Shown here piece by piece: positions 15,998 to 25,029 of a stretch of DNA of 47,673 bases. Location: positions 1-47,673 of the forward strand of contig JAUZFR010000059.1 in NCBI GenBank assembly GCA_030840335.1, read 5' to 3'. The notes beneath the pieces were generated by a model. That model was given only the letters and a program-made list of their open reading frames with translations. It was not told where the DNA came from and did not search any database. Origin of the DNA: Actinomycetota bacterium (lineage in GTDB: Bacteria; Actinomycetota; Actinomycetes; Actinomycetales; Microbacteriaceae). The position numbers and the translations under genes are program-made. Positions within the stretch are counted from its first letter, which is position 1. Every line of letters begins with the position of its first letter.

Positions 15998-18835
15998 ATG
16001 AGCACCGCCCCCGCAGTCCGCGTCGCATCCGTTCGAGCGGAGCTTCGCACCGACAGCACGGATGTCGCGACGCCCACCCCCCGCCTCAGCTGGAAGACAG
16101 CGGCCACTACTCCGGACTGGAAGCAGTCGAGCGCGGAACTCCGCCTCGATGGCGGCGACAGCGTTTCGGTGTCGGGTCGCGATTCGGTGTTGGTTGACTG
16201 GCCATTCGCACCGATTGCGCCGCGGTCCCGCCACGAGGTGAGCGTGCGGGTCACGGGCGAAGACGGCGTCGCATCCGAGTGGAGCGAGCCGCAGGAGATC
16301 GTGGCGGCCTTCCTCGCCGACGGCGAGTGGACCGCCCCGCTGGTGGGACTGGCCAACCCCGCGCGCGCCGCCCAACCTGCCCTGCTGCGCCAGGAATTCG
16401 TGGCCTCCCGGCCGGTCCGCCGCGCCACACTGTACGCGACGGCGCACGGTGCTTATCAGGCCGAGATCAACGGCAGCGAAGTGGACGACCAGATCCTCAA
16501 GCCGGGCTGGACCAGCTACCAGTGGCACCTCGTGCACGAGTCGACCGACGTCACGGGGCTCGTGAAAGAGGGCGTCAATGCGATCGGCATCAGCCTCGCA
16601 GGCGCCTGGTACACCGAGAACTTCGGCTTCCGGGAGAGCGCCGAGCGCTTCTATGGCGAACAGCCGGCGGTCGCGGTGCAGCTCGTCATCGACTATGCAG
16701 ACGGCACCTCAGAGACAATAGTGACCGACGCGTCATGGCGCGCGACCGGTGATGCGCCGATCACGGCCAGCGGCATCTACTCCGGCGAGTCCTACGACGC
16801 GACGCGCGAAGTGGCGGGCTGGTCATCGCCCGGCTTTGACGACTCCGGATGGTCCGCCGTGCGAGTCGAGACTGACGAGTATCCGACGCCCAGGGCGCGC
16901 ACGTCCCCGGCCGTGCGCATCATCGAAGAGGTCGCCGTGCGCGACGTGATCACCTCACCCTCGGGCGCCACGATCCTCGACTTCGGCCAGAACCTGGTCG
17001 GACGACTTCGCATCAGCGTTCGCGGCGAGCGCGGACGCACGATCACCCTGCGCCACGCAGAGGTGCTCGAGAACGGTGAGCTCGGCATCCGTCCGCTGAG
17101 ACATGCGAAAGCGACCGACGAGTACACGACGGCGGGCAATGGCAGCGCGGGCGGCGGCGCTGAGGTTTGGGAGCCGCGCTTCACGTTCCACGGTTTCCGC
17201 TACGCGCAGCTCGACAACTGGCCGGGCGAACTCGACCCTGCCGACGTCACCGCCGTCGTGATCCACAGCGACATGGCGCGCACCGGCTGGTTCGACAGCT
17301 CGCACGAACTCGTCAATCGCCTGCACGAGAACGTCGTGTGGGGCATGAAGGGCAACTTCCTCTACCTGCCGACCGACTGCCCGCAGCGCGACGAGCGCCT
17401 CGGCTGGACCGGCGACATCCAGGTCTTCTCGCCCACTGCGAGCTTCCTGTTCGAGACCGACAGCTTCCTGTCGGGCTGGCTCGTCGATCTCGCGCTCGAG
17501 CAGAAGGCGGCGGACGGCGTGGTTCCGTTCGTCATCCCGAGCGTGCTGGGCGGCCGACCGGGCGCGGCAGCGGCCTGGGGGGACGCCGCGACAGTGGTCC
17601 CGTGGGTGCTCCACGAGCGCTTCGCAAACGTGGGGGTGCTCGCCGACCAGTTCGACAGCATGAAGGGTTGGGCGGATGCCCTGCTCGGCCTGAGCGGAGA
17701 GCGCATGCTGTGGGAGGACCACTTCCAGTTCGGCGACTGGCTCGATCCGGATGCATCGCCCGACTTCCCGGCGGATGCAAAGACCGACGCCGACATCGTC
17801 GCAAGCGCGTACCTCTACCGGTCGGTTGACCTCGTCGCTCGCGCGGCGGTCATCCTCGGCAAGACCGACGATGCGGAGAGGTACGGAGCGCTTCGCGGCC
17901 GCATCCATGCCGCGTTCCTCGGCGAATACGTGAGCGAATCCGGACGGATGATGTCTGACGCGCAGACCGGCTATGCCACGGCCATCTCCTTTGGCCTGTA
18001 CCGCGACGACGCTCAGCGCCAGGCGATGGGAAACCGTCTCGCGGTGCTCGTTCGTGCCGCCGGCTACCGAATCGGCACAGGATTCGTGGGCACGCCGCTG
18101 ATCACGGACGCACTGACCCAGACCGGTCACCTCGACACGGCAACCCGCCTGCTCACGCAGACCGAGAATCCGTCCTGGCTGTATCCGGTCACCATGGGTG
18201 CGACGACCATCTGGGAGAGATGGGACAGCATGCTCGAAGACGGCTCCATCAACCCTGGGGAAATGACCTCGTTCAACCACTACGCACTGGGCGCGGTCGC
18301 CGACTGGCTGCACCGCTCGGTTGCTGGTCTCGCGCCGGCCGAACCCGGTTATCGGACGCTGACCATCGCACCCCGGCTGCTCGACGGTTTCGATTACGCG
18401 ACCGCCTCTCACGAGACGCCGTACGGTCTCGCCACCGCGGGGTGGACCAGGGCTGGTGATACCGTCACGGTCACCGCGGTCGTGCCAGCCAACACGACGG
18501 CGCTTGTCACCTTGCCCGGCTCGACCGACACGCTCGAAGTGGGCTCCGGCGCCCACGAATGGACTGTGACGATCCCCGCACCCGCGGCGACCACACCGGC
18601 CGTGTCTATTGGCACGTCGCTCGCAGCGATAATCGACGATCCGGATGCCTACGCCACGATCTGGAAGGCGATCGCCGCCAGTGATGAACATGCGGCTGGG
18701 GTGTTCCGCCGTCACACCAAATGGACCTCCGGCCGCGCGCTGGGAGAGGCATTCTTCCAGCTTCCCCCTCGAGTGCAGAAGGACATCCAGTCGGCGCTCG
18801 ACGAACTCAACTCCGACCGAAAGACGAAGGCGTGA
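15998..18835 (+). CDS. GH78 alpha-L-rhamnosidase B with extra C-terminal domain
   Basis: A 945-residue GH78 enzyme with the same domain order as rhamnosidase A. The catalytic signature PTDCPQRDERLGWTGD is at residues 458-473 and the second conserved acid is Glu740 in IWERWD. It has no signal peptide. After the usual C-terminal beta domain there is a Pro/Ala/Thr linker and an added segment of about 77 residues (roughly 869-945), predicted helical, containing DDPDAYATIWKAI and LPPRVQKDIQSALDEL. Rhamnosidase A lacks this part. AAAGGAGA six to twelve bases upstream fixes ATG 15998. Different linkage or aglycone preference from enzyme A is expected but unproven. Confidence 0.92.
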   Translation: MSTAPAVRVASVRAELRTDSTDVATPTPRLSWKTAATTPDWKQSSAELRLDGGDSVSVSGRDSVLVDWPFAPIAPRSRHEVSVRVTGEDGVASEWSEPQEIVAAFLADGEWTAPLVGLANPARAAQPALLRQEFVASRPVRRATLYATAHGAYQAEINGSEVDDQILKPGWTSYQWHLVHESTDVTGLVKEGVNAIGISLAGAWYTENFGFRESAERFYGEQPAVAVQLVIDYADGTSETIVTDASWRATGDAPITASGIYSGESYDATREVAGWSSPGFDDSGWSAVRVETDEYPTPRARTSPAVRIIEEVAVRDVITSPSGATILDFGQNLVGRLRISVRGERGRTITLRHAEVLENGELGIRPLRHAKATDEYTTAGNGSAGGGAEVWEPRFTFHGFRYAQLDNWPGELDPADVTAVVIHSDMARTGWFDSSHELVNRLHENVVWGMKGNFLYLPTDCPQRDERLGWTGDIQVFSPTASFLFETDSFLSGWLVDLALEQKAADGVVPFVIPSVLGGRPGAAAAWGDAATVVPWVLHERFANVGVLADQFDSMKGWADALLGLSGERMLWEDHFQFGDWLDPDASPDFPADAKTDADIVASAYLYRSVDLVARAAVILGKTDDAERYGALRGRIHAAFLGEYVSESGRMMSDAQTGYATAISFGLYRDDAQRQAMGNRLAVLVRAAGYRIGTGFVGTPLITDALTQTGHLDTATRLLTQTENPSWLYPVTMGATTIWERWDSMLEDGSINPGEMTSFNHYALGAVADWLHRSVAGLAPAEPGYRTLTIAPRLLDGFDYATASHETPYGLATAGWTRAGDTVTVTAVVPANTTALVTLPGSTDTLEVGSGAHEWTVTIPAPAATTPAVSIGTSLAAIIDDPDAYATIWKAIAASDEHAAGVFRRHTKWTSGRALGEAFFQLPPRVQKDIQSALDELNSDRKTKA

Positions 18836-18837
18836 CC

Positions 18838-21312
18838 ATGACGACGACAGCATTTACCGGCATCGGCTGGCACGGCCACTGGATCGCGCCCGAGGCTCCG
18901 CCACAGCCCCAGTCGGAGATCACCTTCGGTGGGGATATCCCTCCGCACGCGTTCTCGCGAGTGCAGTACCGGCGGTCATTCGATCTCGATGAAGTGCCAG
19001 CCAGTGCACCGGCGAGGCTCACGGCCGATTCCCGGTACGTGTTGTTCGTGAATGGCGCGGAGGTGGGTCGCGGGCCGATTCGTTCGCAGCCGCGGCGACT
19101 GCGGTATGACGAGTACGACATCGCTCCGTTTCTGGCGCAGGGCCGCAACACGATCTCGGTCCTGGTCACCTACTACGGCCACGCGAACGCGTTCTGGCAG
19201 CCGGCGCCCGCGAGCGGTGGTCTCGGAACGGATGCACTGCTCGTGTTCGAAGCGAAGCTGGGCTCAGAGCTGCTCGTCTCTGACACATCGTGGAAGGTAC
19301 ATCGCTCGGAGGCGTGGAAGGCATTCGAGCAAGCTGACATCGATGGCGTTCCGGTAGAGAGTCTCGATGCGAGGCTCCTGCCCAGCGACTGGACCGATTC
19401 GTCATTCGACGACACGTCGTGGGTTGACGCGACTGTCGTCGCCACCAGCCACATCGGTGGTTTCGCGCGGTCCCAGCCACCCACCGACCCCTACGGTGCG
19501 CTGCTCGAGCGCGGTATCGGCGCTCTGGCCGGACCGATCGTTTCGGCAACTTCGCTGAGCGACAGTTCGACGCGCGATCGTCCGGGTGAGTGGAGCACGG
19601 ATCATCCATCCGATCGGGTTCGCCAGGTGCTGGATGCCGCCGTGCCCGCGGTCCCGTCGACGCTCCCCGTGAACGCGAAGCTCACACCCGGCACTCTGCA
19701 GCACATCTCCGTCGACTTCGGCCGCATCACGGCAGGGTTCGTCGAGGTCGAGCTCGATGCGCCTGCCGGCACGTTCGTCGAGCTGCACTACCGGGAGTAC
19801 TCGTTCGATTCCGGTGTCGCACTGATGTCCGCGCCGCGAACGAGTGGCCGGTACATCACCCGTGGTACGGACGACACCTATTCGGCGCTGGAGCTGAACG
19901 GACTGCGCTATCTGCACCTCGTGATTCACGCCGAAGCGGAAGCCGAGATCGCGGTGCGCGCGATCCGGGTTCGCGAATTCAGCTATCCGTGGCAGGGCGA
20001 GGCGTTTTTCCGTTCGAACGACGACGAGATCAACGCGCTCTACACCGCGGGTCGCCGAACCGTCGCGATGAATTCCTTCGACGCGTTCACCGACTGCCCC
20101 ACCCGCGAGCAGCGCGCCTGGGTCGGCGACGGAGTCGTGCACCAGATGGTGCACCTCACGACAAACGCCGACTGGCGGCTCGCACGCAACTACATCACCC
20201 TCGGCGACTCGCCTCGCGCTGACCACATGCTGCCGATGAGTGTGGTCGGCGAGATCGAGGCCGGCGGGGCGACCACCATTCCGGACTGGTCGCTGCACTG
20301 GATTCACGGCGTGCACAACCTGATGATGTTCGAGGGCGCGACCGACGAGCTTCTCGCCGTGCTGCCCACGGTGGAGAAGGTGCTGCGCTGGTACGAGCCA
20401 TATGTCGACGAACACGGCACAATCAGCGATGTTCCCGAGTGGAACCTGGTCGACTGGGCGAGCGTCTTTTCGACCGGCCGCAGCAGCATCCTCACCGCCC
20501 TCTGGGCCCGTGGGCTCGCCGAGTATGCCGAGATCTGCGAGATCATCGGCAACGCCGCATCCGCGCGCTGGGCGAGGGCTCACTGGACGGCTGCACAGAA
20601 GGGTTTCGAAGACTTCTGGGATGAGGCGCGTGGCACCTACGTCGATCACTTCGTGGACGGCGAACGGATGCCGGCCGCCTCGCAGGCTGCAGGTGCAACC
20701 GCGATCGTTTCGGGCCTTGCCCCTCGCGAGCGATGGTCCAGAGTTATCGACACCATCACGAACCCGGAGACCCTCGTGGTGCGCTCGTGGATCGGCGGAA
20801 ACGACGGCGGATACGACATGCAGAAGATGGGCGACCAGGCTCGCGGCATCCAGACAACCGACTGGGATGTCGACCGCGAAGTCGTGCTCGCCGAGCCGTT
20901 CTTCAGCTACGTCATTCACGACGCGGTCGCAGAGGCCGGTCGAGGTGGAGACCTCGTGACGCTGGTGCGACGCTGGTCGCAGTTTCTCGTCGACGGGTAC
21001 GACACATTCGGCGAATGCTGGGGTTGGGGAACGCCCGTGCACGGCTGGAGCAGCACGCCCACCCGCGACCTCGTGTCGTACGTGCTCGGCGTCCGCCCGG
21101 ATGCGCCCGGCTACACCCGCGCACGCGTCGCGCCGGCGCCCGGCCCGCTCACCGAACTTGCGGGATCCGTACCCACTCCTCACGGAACGATCTCGGTCGC
21201 TCTCCGCGACGGCGAGGCGACCGTGGACAGCCCCGTGCCATTCACCTTCGTGGATGCGGCGGGGCGGGAGCGCGATCTGGAAGCCGGTGAACACCGGGTT
21301 GCCTTCGCCTAG
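18838..21312 (+). CDS. GH78-like alpha-L-rhamnosidase C (divergent)
   Basis: An 824-residue protein related to GH78 but clearly different from the other two. The active-site segment is DCPTREQRAWVGD (residues 419-431), one residue shorter than the DCPQRDERLGWTGD form, while keeping carboxylates Asp419, Glu424 and Asp431. The C-terminal half has HGWSSTPTRDLVSYVLGVRP, usual in this group. It probably removes rhamnose from another linkage or substrate; a different deoxy-sugar cannot be excluded. No signal peptide is present. ATG 18838 is preferred (GAAGG seven bases upstream) over GTG 18832, which overlaps the preceding stop. It is the last gene of the rhamnose operon. Confidence 0.82.
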   Translation: MTTTAFTGIGWHGHWIAPEAPPQPQSEITFGGDIPPHAFSRVQYRRSFDLDEVPASAPARLTADSRYVLFVNGAEVGRGPIRSQPRRLRYDEYDIAPFLAQGRNTISVLVTYYGHANAFWQPAPASGGLGTDALLVFEAKLGSELLVSDTSWKVHRSEAWKAFEQADIDGVPVESLDARLLPSDWTDSSFDDTSWVDATVVATSHIGGFARSQPPTDPYGALLERGIGALAGPIVSATSLSDSSTRDRPGEWSTDHPSDRVRQVLDAAVPAVPSTLPVNAKLTPGTLQHISVDFGRITAGFVEVELDAPAGTFVELHYREYSFDSGVALMSAPRTSGRYITRGTDDTYSALELNGLRYLHLVIHAEAEAEIAVRAIRVREFSYPWQGEAFFRSNDDEINALYTAGRRTVAMNSFDAFTDCPTREQRAWVGDGVVHQMVHLTTNADWRLARNYITLGDSPRADHMLPMSVVGEIEAGGATTIPDWSLHWIHGVHNLMMFEGATDELLAVLPTVEKVLRWYEPYVDEHGTISDVPEWNLVDWASVFSTGRSSILTALWARGLAEYAEICEIIGNAASARWARAHWTAAQKGFEDFWDEARGTYVDHFVDGERMPAASQAAGATAIVSGLAPRERWSRVIDTITNPETLVVRSWIGGNDGGYDMQKMGDQARGIQTTDWDVDREVVLAEPFFSYVIHDAVAEAGRGGDLVTLVRRWSQFLVDGYDTFGECWGWGTPVHGWSSTPTRDLVSYVLGVRPDAPGYTRARVAPAPGPLTELAGSVPTPHGTISVALRDGEATVDSPVPFTFVDAAGRERDLEAGEHRVAFA

Positions 21313-21444
21313 TTGCTCCCGGCGGCGAGCCCATCCCTCCCCCTCCCTCCCCTCGAGTTGACGCAAATGGCTGCCACCGCGATGGGATAACAGCCATTTG
21401 CGTCAAGTCGAGTGAAAGAGGGGCAGTTTCGAGCACCTGGGGGA
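21291..21444. repeat. Direct repeat copy A, interrupted by a palindromic insert
   Basis: Bases 21291-21360 and 21413-21444 match copy B at 21832-21930 closely; for example GTTGCCTTCGCCTAGTTGCT is identical in both. The copy begins inside the last codons of rhamnosidase C. Compared with copy B it carries an additional 54 or so bases that form the hairpin at 21352-21412. Confidence 0.75.
21352..21412. repeat. Large inverted repeat after the rhamnose operon
   Basis: 22-base arms 21352-21373 and 21391-21412 pair with one mismatch (left arm begins CTCGAGTTGACGCAAATGG), with a 17-base loop. It could end the rhamnose operon transcript, although no U-run follows. Because copy B lacks it, it looks like an inserted palindromic element. 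Confidence 0.65.
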
Positions 21445-21511
21445 TCGCGCCCGTAATGCAGTAAGCGATACAACGGCACCCGCTTGCCAAAGGGGTACGG
21501 GCCGCTAGTGC

Positions 21512-21517
21512 TACGGT
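21512..21517 (+). promoter_or_regulatory. Probable -10 of a leaderless promoter (small membrane protein)
   Basis: TACGGT, six bases, then ATG 21524. No SD sequence is present before this start, so initiation on a leaderless transcript is the simplest reading. Confidence 0.4.
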
Positions 21518-21523
21518 CAGTGC

Positions 21524-21730
21524 ATGTTTGACCGCAAGCGCCCTTACACCGCGACCGTTGTCGGGACGCTGATTTTCGTCGCCCAGGGATCAACGCTGCT
21601 CAGCGGTCAGCAATCGGTCCCCAGCACCATCGCGTCGTTTGCGATTGGTGTAGCGGGGCTAGTGCTCGCGCTTAACAGTTTCGTGAAGGTTCGGCGCTGG
21701 AACGCAAGCATCCAAGAACGGCAGCGCTAG
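21524..21730 (+). CDS. Small membrane protein of unknown function
   Basis: A 68-residue protein, MFDRKRPYTATVVGTLIFVA at the start. Two hydrophobic stretches (about residues 9-25 and 35-53) suggest two membrane spans joined by a short polar loop, with a basic end (VKVRRWNASIQERQR). I do not recognise the family. Coding status is supported by the hydrophobic pattern and an exact leaderless-type promoter spacing. It sits alone between the two direct-repeat copies, so gene and repeats may have arrived or been duplicated together. Confidence 0.55.
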   Translation: MFDRKRPYTATVVGTLIFVAQGSTLLSGQQSVPSTIASFAIGVAGLVLALNSFVKVRRWNASIQERQR

Positions 21731-21831
21731 GCGGTCATCGTTGGCCGCGGCTTCCGTCCCGGCTCTTTGTCGTAGGCGTGTAGTGCCATGGCGGTTGCTT
21801 CGATTGGCACTGTGCCTTGCTCTGGCTCCGC

Positions 21832-21930
21832 ACATCGGGTTGCCTTCGCCTAGTTGCTCCCGGCGCCGAGCCCGTCCCACCCCTCCCTCCACTCGAGTTG
21901 AAAGAAGGGGGCAGTTGGAGCATCTGGGGA
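21832..21930. repeat. Direct repeat copy B
   Basis: Repeats the 3' end of rhamnosidase C, including its last codons and TAG stop, and the spacer after it, about 541 bases downstream of copy A. It lacks the palindromic insert. The remaining 21731-21831 stretch holds no recognisable gene. Confidence 0.75.
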
Positions 21931-21944
21931 AACTATTCGGTCGG

Positions 21945-21957
21945 ATTGTCTAACAAT
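21945..21957. promoter_or_regulatory. FadR-type operator, site 1
   Basis: ATTGTCTAACAAT is a perfect inverted repeat with a 3-base centre and fits TNGTNNNACNA, the site class of FadR-subfamily GntR regulators. It lies before the GntR gene at 22023. Confidence 0.65.
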
Positions 21958-21961
21958 CTGC

Positions 21962-21976
21962 TATATTGTCTGACAG
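21962..21976. promoter_or_regulatory. -10 element and FadR-type operator, site 2
   Basis: TATATT (21962-21967) looks like the -10 for the GntR gene. ATTGTCTGACAG from 21965 repeats site 1 exactly 20 bases further on, two helical turns, so the two sites face the same side of the DNA. Binding would cover the -10. Confidence 0.55.
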
Positions 21977-22022
21977 GTCGCCGCATTTGGTGCGTCCACA
22001 GTCATCGAAGACGGGAGTCGGA

Positions 22023-22682
22023 ATGTCGAATCCAGCGGTCAGCACCGTTCTCCCGAGCACGATCTATTCGGAGCTTCGGGGTCGCATCCTGTCGCAGGCC
22101 GATCCGTCCGGCACCACGTTCACTGAGTCGGCCGTCGCCCTCGAATTCGGAGTGGCCCGCCCGACGGCCAAGATGGCGATCGAGCGACTCGTGTCAGACG
22201 GTCTGCTTCGACGTGAAGCGCACCAGGCCGCGCGCATCCCTCAGCTGAGCCGCGAGGACATCGTCGACCTCTTCGACAATCGCGTCATCATCGAGGCGGC
22301 CGCGCTGGGGGCGCTTGCTCGCAGCGGCACCATTCCGGCCGCCGCGCTTGATGCACATCGCACCATCCTCGCCGGCGCCGAAACGGACGCACCGTTCGCG
22401 GCAAACGACATCGACTTCCACAGGTCCCTTGTCACAGGTCAGCCCAGTGCGCGACTCGCTCGCATGCACGCCATGCTCATGGGTGAAATCGAGCTGTGCA
22501 TCGGTCAGGTGCAGGCTAACCACCTTCGAACCGCTCAGGATGTCTCGGCCGAGCACCAGGGACTTCTCGACGCCATAACCGCGGGCGACTCGGCCCTCGC
22601 CGAGCGGCTCACCCGCGAACACATCGCGGTTTCGCGCGAGCGCCTGCTTGCGCACTTCGACCAGACTCACCCGATCGACTGA
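22023..22682 (+). CDS. GntR-family regulator, FadR/FCD type (LldR-like)
   Basis: A 219-residue regulator with an N-terminal winged helix ([20 protein letters not shown]) and a helical FCD effector domain with metal-ligand positions in [18 protein letters not shown] and LTREHI. FCD proteins often sense hydroxy-acids. The next gene, an FMN L-lactate dehydrogenase, starts five bases after the stop, so an L-lactate-responsive LldR-like role is likely but not proven. Two FadR-type operators cover its promoter, which indicates self-control of the pair. ATG 22023 is used because a GGGAG lies upstream and the earlier part would overlap the operator. Confidence 0.88.
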   Translation: MSNPAVSTVLPSTIYSELRGRILSQADPSGTTFTESAVALEFGVARPTAKMAIERLVSDGLLRREAHQAARIPQLSREDIVDLFDNRVIIEAAALGALARSGTIPAAALDAHRTILAGAETDAPFAANDIDFHRSLVTGQPSARLARMHAMLMGEIELCIGQVQANHLRTAQDVSAEHQGLLDAITAGDSALAERLTREHIAVSRERLLAHFDQTHPID

Positions 22683-22687
22683 GAGCA

Positions 22688-23920
22688 ATGATGCAAAGAC
22701 GATTCCCCCGCCCCCGCGACCTCGCGCCGCTGATGAAGTTCAAGAAGCCCGAGCTCAACGCGAAAAAGCGCCGACTCGATTCCGCGCTCACCATCTGGGA
22801 CCTGCGCAAGATCGCCCAGCGTCGTACTCCGAAAGCCGCGTTCGACTACACAGAGGGCGCGGCCGAAGCGGAAATCTCGCTCGCGCGCGCCCGGCAGGCG
22901 TTCGAGGACATCCAGTTCAACCCCGCGATCCTGCGCGACGTGTCCGCGGTCGACCTGACTTCGCAGGTACTTGGCGCCCCGGTCGCAATGCCGTTTGGCA
23001 TTGCGCCAACCGGGTTCACTCGCATGATGCAGTCCGAGGGCGAGATCGCCGGAGCATCCGCCGCTGCCGCCGCAGGCATCCCTTTCGCGCTCTCGACGAT
23101 GGGTACGACCGCGATCGAAGACGTCAAGGCCGCGAACCCGCTGGGCCGCAACTGGTTCCAGTTGTACATGTGGAAAGACCGCGACCGCTCGATGGCGCTC
23201 GTCGATCGTGCTGCGAAGTCCGGATTCGACACCCTTCTTGTCACCGTCGACGTGCCGGTGGCCGGTGCTCGGCTCCGCGACAAGCGCAACGGCTTCTCCA
23301 TTCCTCCCCAGCTCACGCTCGGTACGGTGATCAATGCGATCCCGCGGCCCGAGTGGTGGATCAACTTCCTCACCACGGAACCGCTCGCCTTCGCCTCACT
23401 CGATCGCTGGTCGGGCTCAGTCGGAGAACTGATCGATTCAATGTTTGACCCGACCGTCACGTTTGACGATCTCGCCTGGATCAAGAAACAGTGGCCGGGC
23501 AAGCTCGTCGTCAAGGGCGTGCAAAACGTGGATGACGCGAAGAAGCTGGCCGCGATGGGAGTCGACGGCATCACACTTTCGAACCATGGCGGGCGTCAGC
23601 TTGACCGCGCGCCGATCCCGTTCCACCTGTTGCCTGCCGTCGTACGCGAAGTCGGCAAGGACACCGAGGTACATCTCGACACGGGCATCATGTCGGGCGC
23701 TGACATCGTGGCCTCGATCGCTCTTGGAGCGAAATTCACCATGATCGGGCGGGCCTATCTCTACGGGCTCATGGCCGGCGGGCGCGAAGGCGTCGACCGC
23801 ACCATCGAGATCCTCGGCGACCAGATCGCGCGCACCATGCGACTGCTCGGAGTCAACAGCCTCGCGGAACTGGAGCCGGGTCACGTCACCCAGTTGCAGC
23901 GTCTCATCCCGCGCGGGTAG
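22688..23920 (+). CDS. lldD: L-lactate dehydrogenase (FMN-dependent, quinone-linked)
   Basis: A 410-residue alpha-hydroxyacid oxidising flavoprotein. FMN and active-site motifs: [10 protein letters not shown] (Tyr54), [22 protein letters not shown] with Lys276, and the catalytic [13 protein letters not shown] with His300 and Arg303. It oxidises L-lactate to pyruvate, passing electrons to the membrane quinone pool. In this setting it would use the L-lactate made by the RhaEW dehydrogenase half. The two tandem ATGs at 22688 and 22691 are both possible; the ribosome site is weak, suggesting coupling with the GntR gene. A strong hairpin follows. Confidence 0.9.
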   Translation: MMQRRFPRPRDLAPLMKFKKPELNAKKRRLDSALTIWDLRKIAQRRTPKAAFDYTEGAAEAEISLARARQAFEDIQFNPAILRDVSAVDLTSQVLGAPVAMPFGIAPTGFTRMMQSEGEIAGASAAAAAGIPFALSTMGTTAIEDVKAANPLGRNWFQLYMWKDRDRSMALVDRAAKSGFDTLLVTVDVPVAGARLRDKRNGFSIPPQLTLGTVINAIPRPEWWINFLTTEPLAFASLDRWSGSVGELIDSMFDPTVTFDDLAWIKKQWPGKLVVKGVQNVDDAKKLAAMGVDGITLSNHGGRQLDRAPIPFHLLPAVVREVGKDTEVHLDTGIMSGADIVASIALGAKFTMIGRAYLYGLMAGGREGVDRTIEILGDQIARTMRLLGVNSLAELEPGHVTQLQRLIPRG

Positions 23921-23939
23921 CCCGCGATTTACGAAAACT

Positions 23940-23975
23940 TTCCGCGGCGGCACTGTGGTGGTTGCCGCCGCGGAA
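23940..23975 (+). terminator. Hairpin terminator after lldD
   Basis: A perfect 13-base stem (23940-23952 with 23963-23975, TTCCGCGGCGGCA and complement) and a 10-base loop, 20 bases after the lldD stop. There is no U-run. It probably separates the lactate unit from the following sugar genes. Confidence 0.7.
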
Positions 23976-24030
23976 CACCCTCCCAACGGGCATAGCCTGT
24001 AATAGCCCACCAACTCATGACGGAGTCGTT

Positions 24031-25029
24031 ATGTCGTTCACTGCCGAAGACTGGCCCATCACCGCTGCCGTGCTGCAGTTCGCCGATACAACGCCGAGCG
24101 GAGTGCCGGTTCAGGATGCCGACGCGGCAGAGTGGGTCTCGGTCTTTCGCGAGGTGGCGGATGCCGGCTTCCGCAACGTCGACCTCACAGACAGCTGGCT
24201 TCGGCCGGGCGACCTCACGCCCGCCCGCCTCGATGAGCTCAGCCAGGCGGCCGCGGAAGCAGGCATCGGCGCTCCGGTGATCAGCGCGATCCGGCGCAGC
24301 ATCATCCACGAGACGGACGGCGCCGAGAACCTCGCCTACAGCCACCGCACGATCGACGCGGCAGCCCACCTCGGCTGCGAGGTCGTTTCGGTCGGCCTGC
24401 ACCAGGCGCTGACCCCGGAGCAGAAGGCCCAGCTCTGGTTCTGGACCGTCGACGGTCACAAAGACCCGGAGAACGATCCGGAGGTGTGGGCACTCGCCGT
24501 TGCAAGGCTTCGCGAACTCGGCACGCACGCCGCGGAAGTCGGCGTGCTGCTGTCACTCGAACTCTACGAAGACACCTATCTCGGTTCCGGCGATTCCGCG
24601 TCACGCCTCGTGCAGGATGTTGGCCTGCGCAACGTCGGCATCAATCCTGACGTTGGCAACCTCATCCGCCTGCATCGCCCGATCGAAGACTGGCGCGAGA
24701 TCATGGCGAAGGTGCTGCCGTACGCCAACTACTGGCACGTCAAGAACTATTCGCGCGACGAAGACATCGCGCGTGGCTACTTCGTGGCGATGCCCGCACC
24801 GCTGGAGACCGGCCTCATCAGCTACCGCGAGGCGTTCAAACAGGCCATCTCGTTCGGCTTCCAGGGAATCATCTGCGCAGAGCACTACGGCGGCGATGGA
24901 CTCAGCGTGAGCGCGACCAACCAGGCCTACCTGCGCGAACGAATTCTTCCAAAGACCGATGGATACGCGCTGCCGGAGAGCCTGGTCGCCCAAAGTCCAC
25001 GAGATAGCCGATTCAGGGAGACCCTATGA
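24031..25029 (+). CDS. Sugar phosphate isomerase/epimerase family TIM barrel 1
   Basis: A 332-residue protein of the xylose-isomerase-like / AP-endonuclease-2 superfamily. Probable metal ligands lie in LLSLELYED (Glu), VGINPDVGN (Asp), ANYWHVKNY (His) and IICAEHYGG (Glu), placed at strand ends as usual. Members isomerise, epimerise or dehydrate sugars and keto-sugars; the substrate here is unknown. CGGAG at 24021-24025 supports ATG 24031. Its stop overlaps the dehydrogenase start as ATGA, and the unit continues with a lactonase and an esterase. The context suggests oxidative use of a sugar or sugar acid. It may also be an orphan helper of rhamnoside use. Confidence 0.85.
   Translation: MSFTAEDWPITAAVLQFADTTPSGVPVQDADAAEWVSVFREVADAGFRNVDLTDSWLRPGDLTPARLDELSQAAAEAGIGAPVISAIRRSIIHETDGAENLAYSHRTIDAAAHLGCEVVSVGLHQALTPEQKAQLWFWTVDGHKDPENDPEVWALAVARLRELGTHAAEVGVLLSLELYEDTYLGSGDSASRLVQDVGLRNVGINPDVGNLIRLHRPIEDWREIMAKVLPYANYWHVKNYSRDEDIARGYFVAMPAPLETGLISYREAFKQAISFGFQGIICAEHYGGDGLSVSATNQAYLRERILPKTDGYALPESLVAQSPRDSRFRETL

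Noticed and set aside
16955-18853. A 632-codon minus-strand open frame opposite the GH78-B gene (also 19402-21366 and 10674-12401)
   Set aside because: Long antisense frames are expected in high-GC genes with a strong third-position bias. Their translations are rich in Arg/Ala/Gly/His without domain motifs, while the plus-strand genes are clear.
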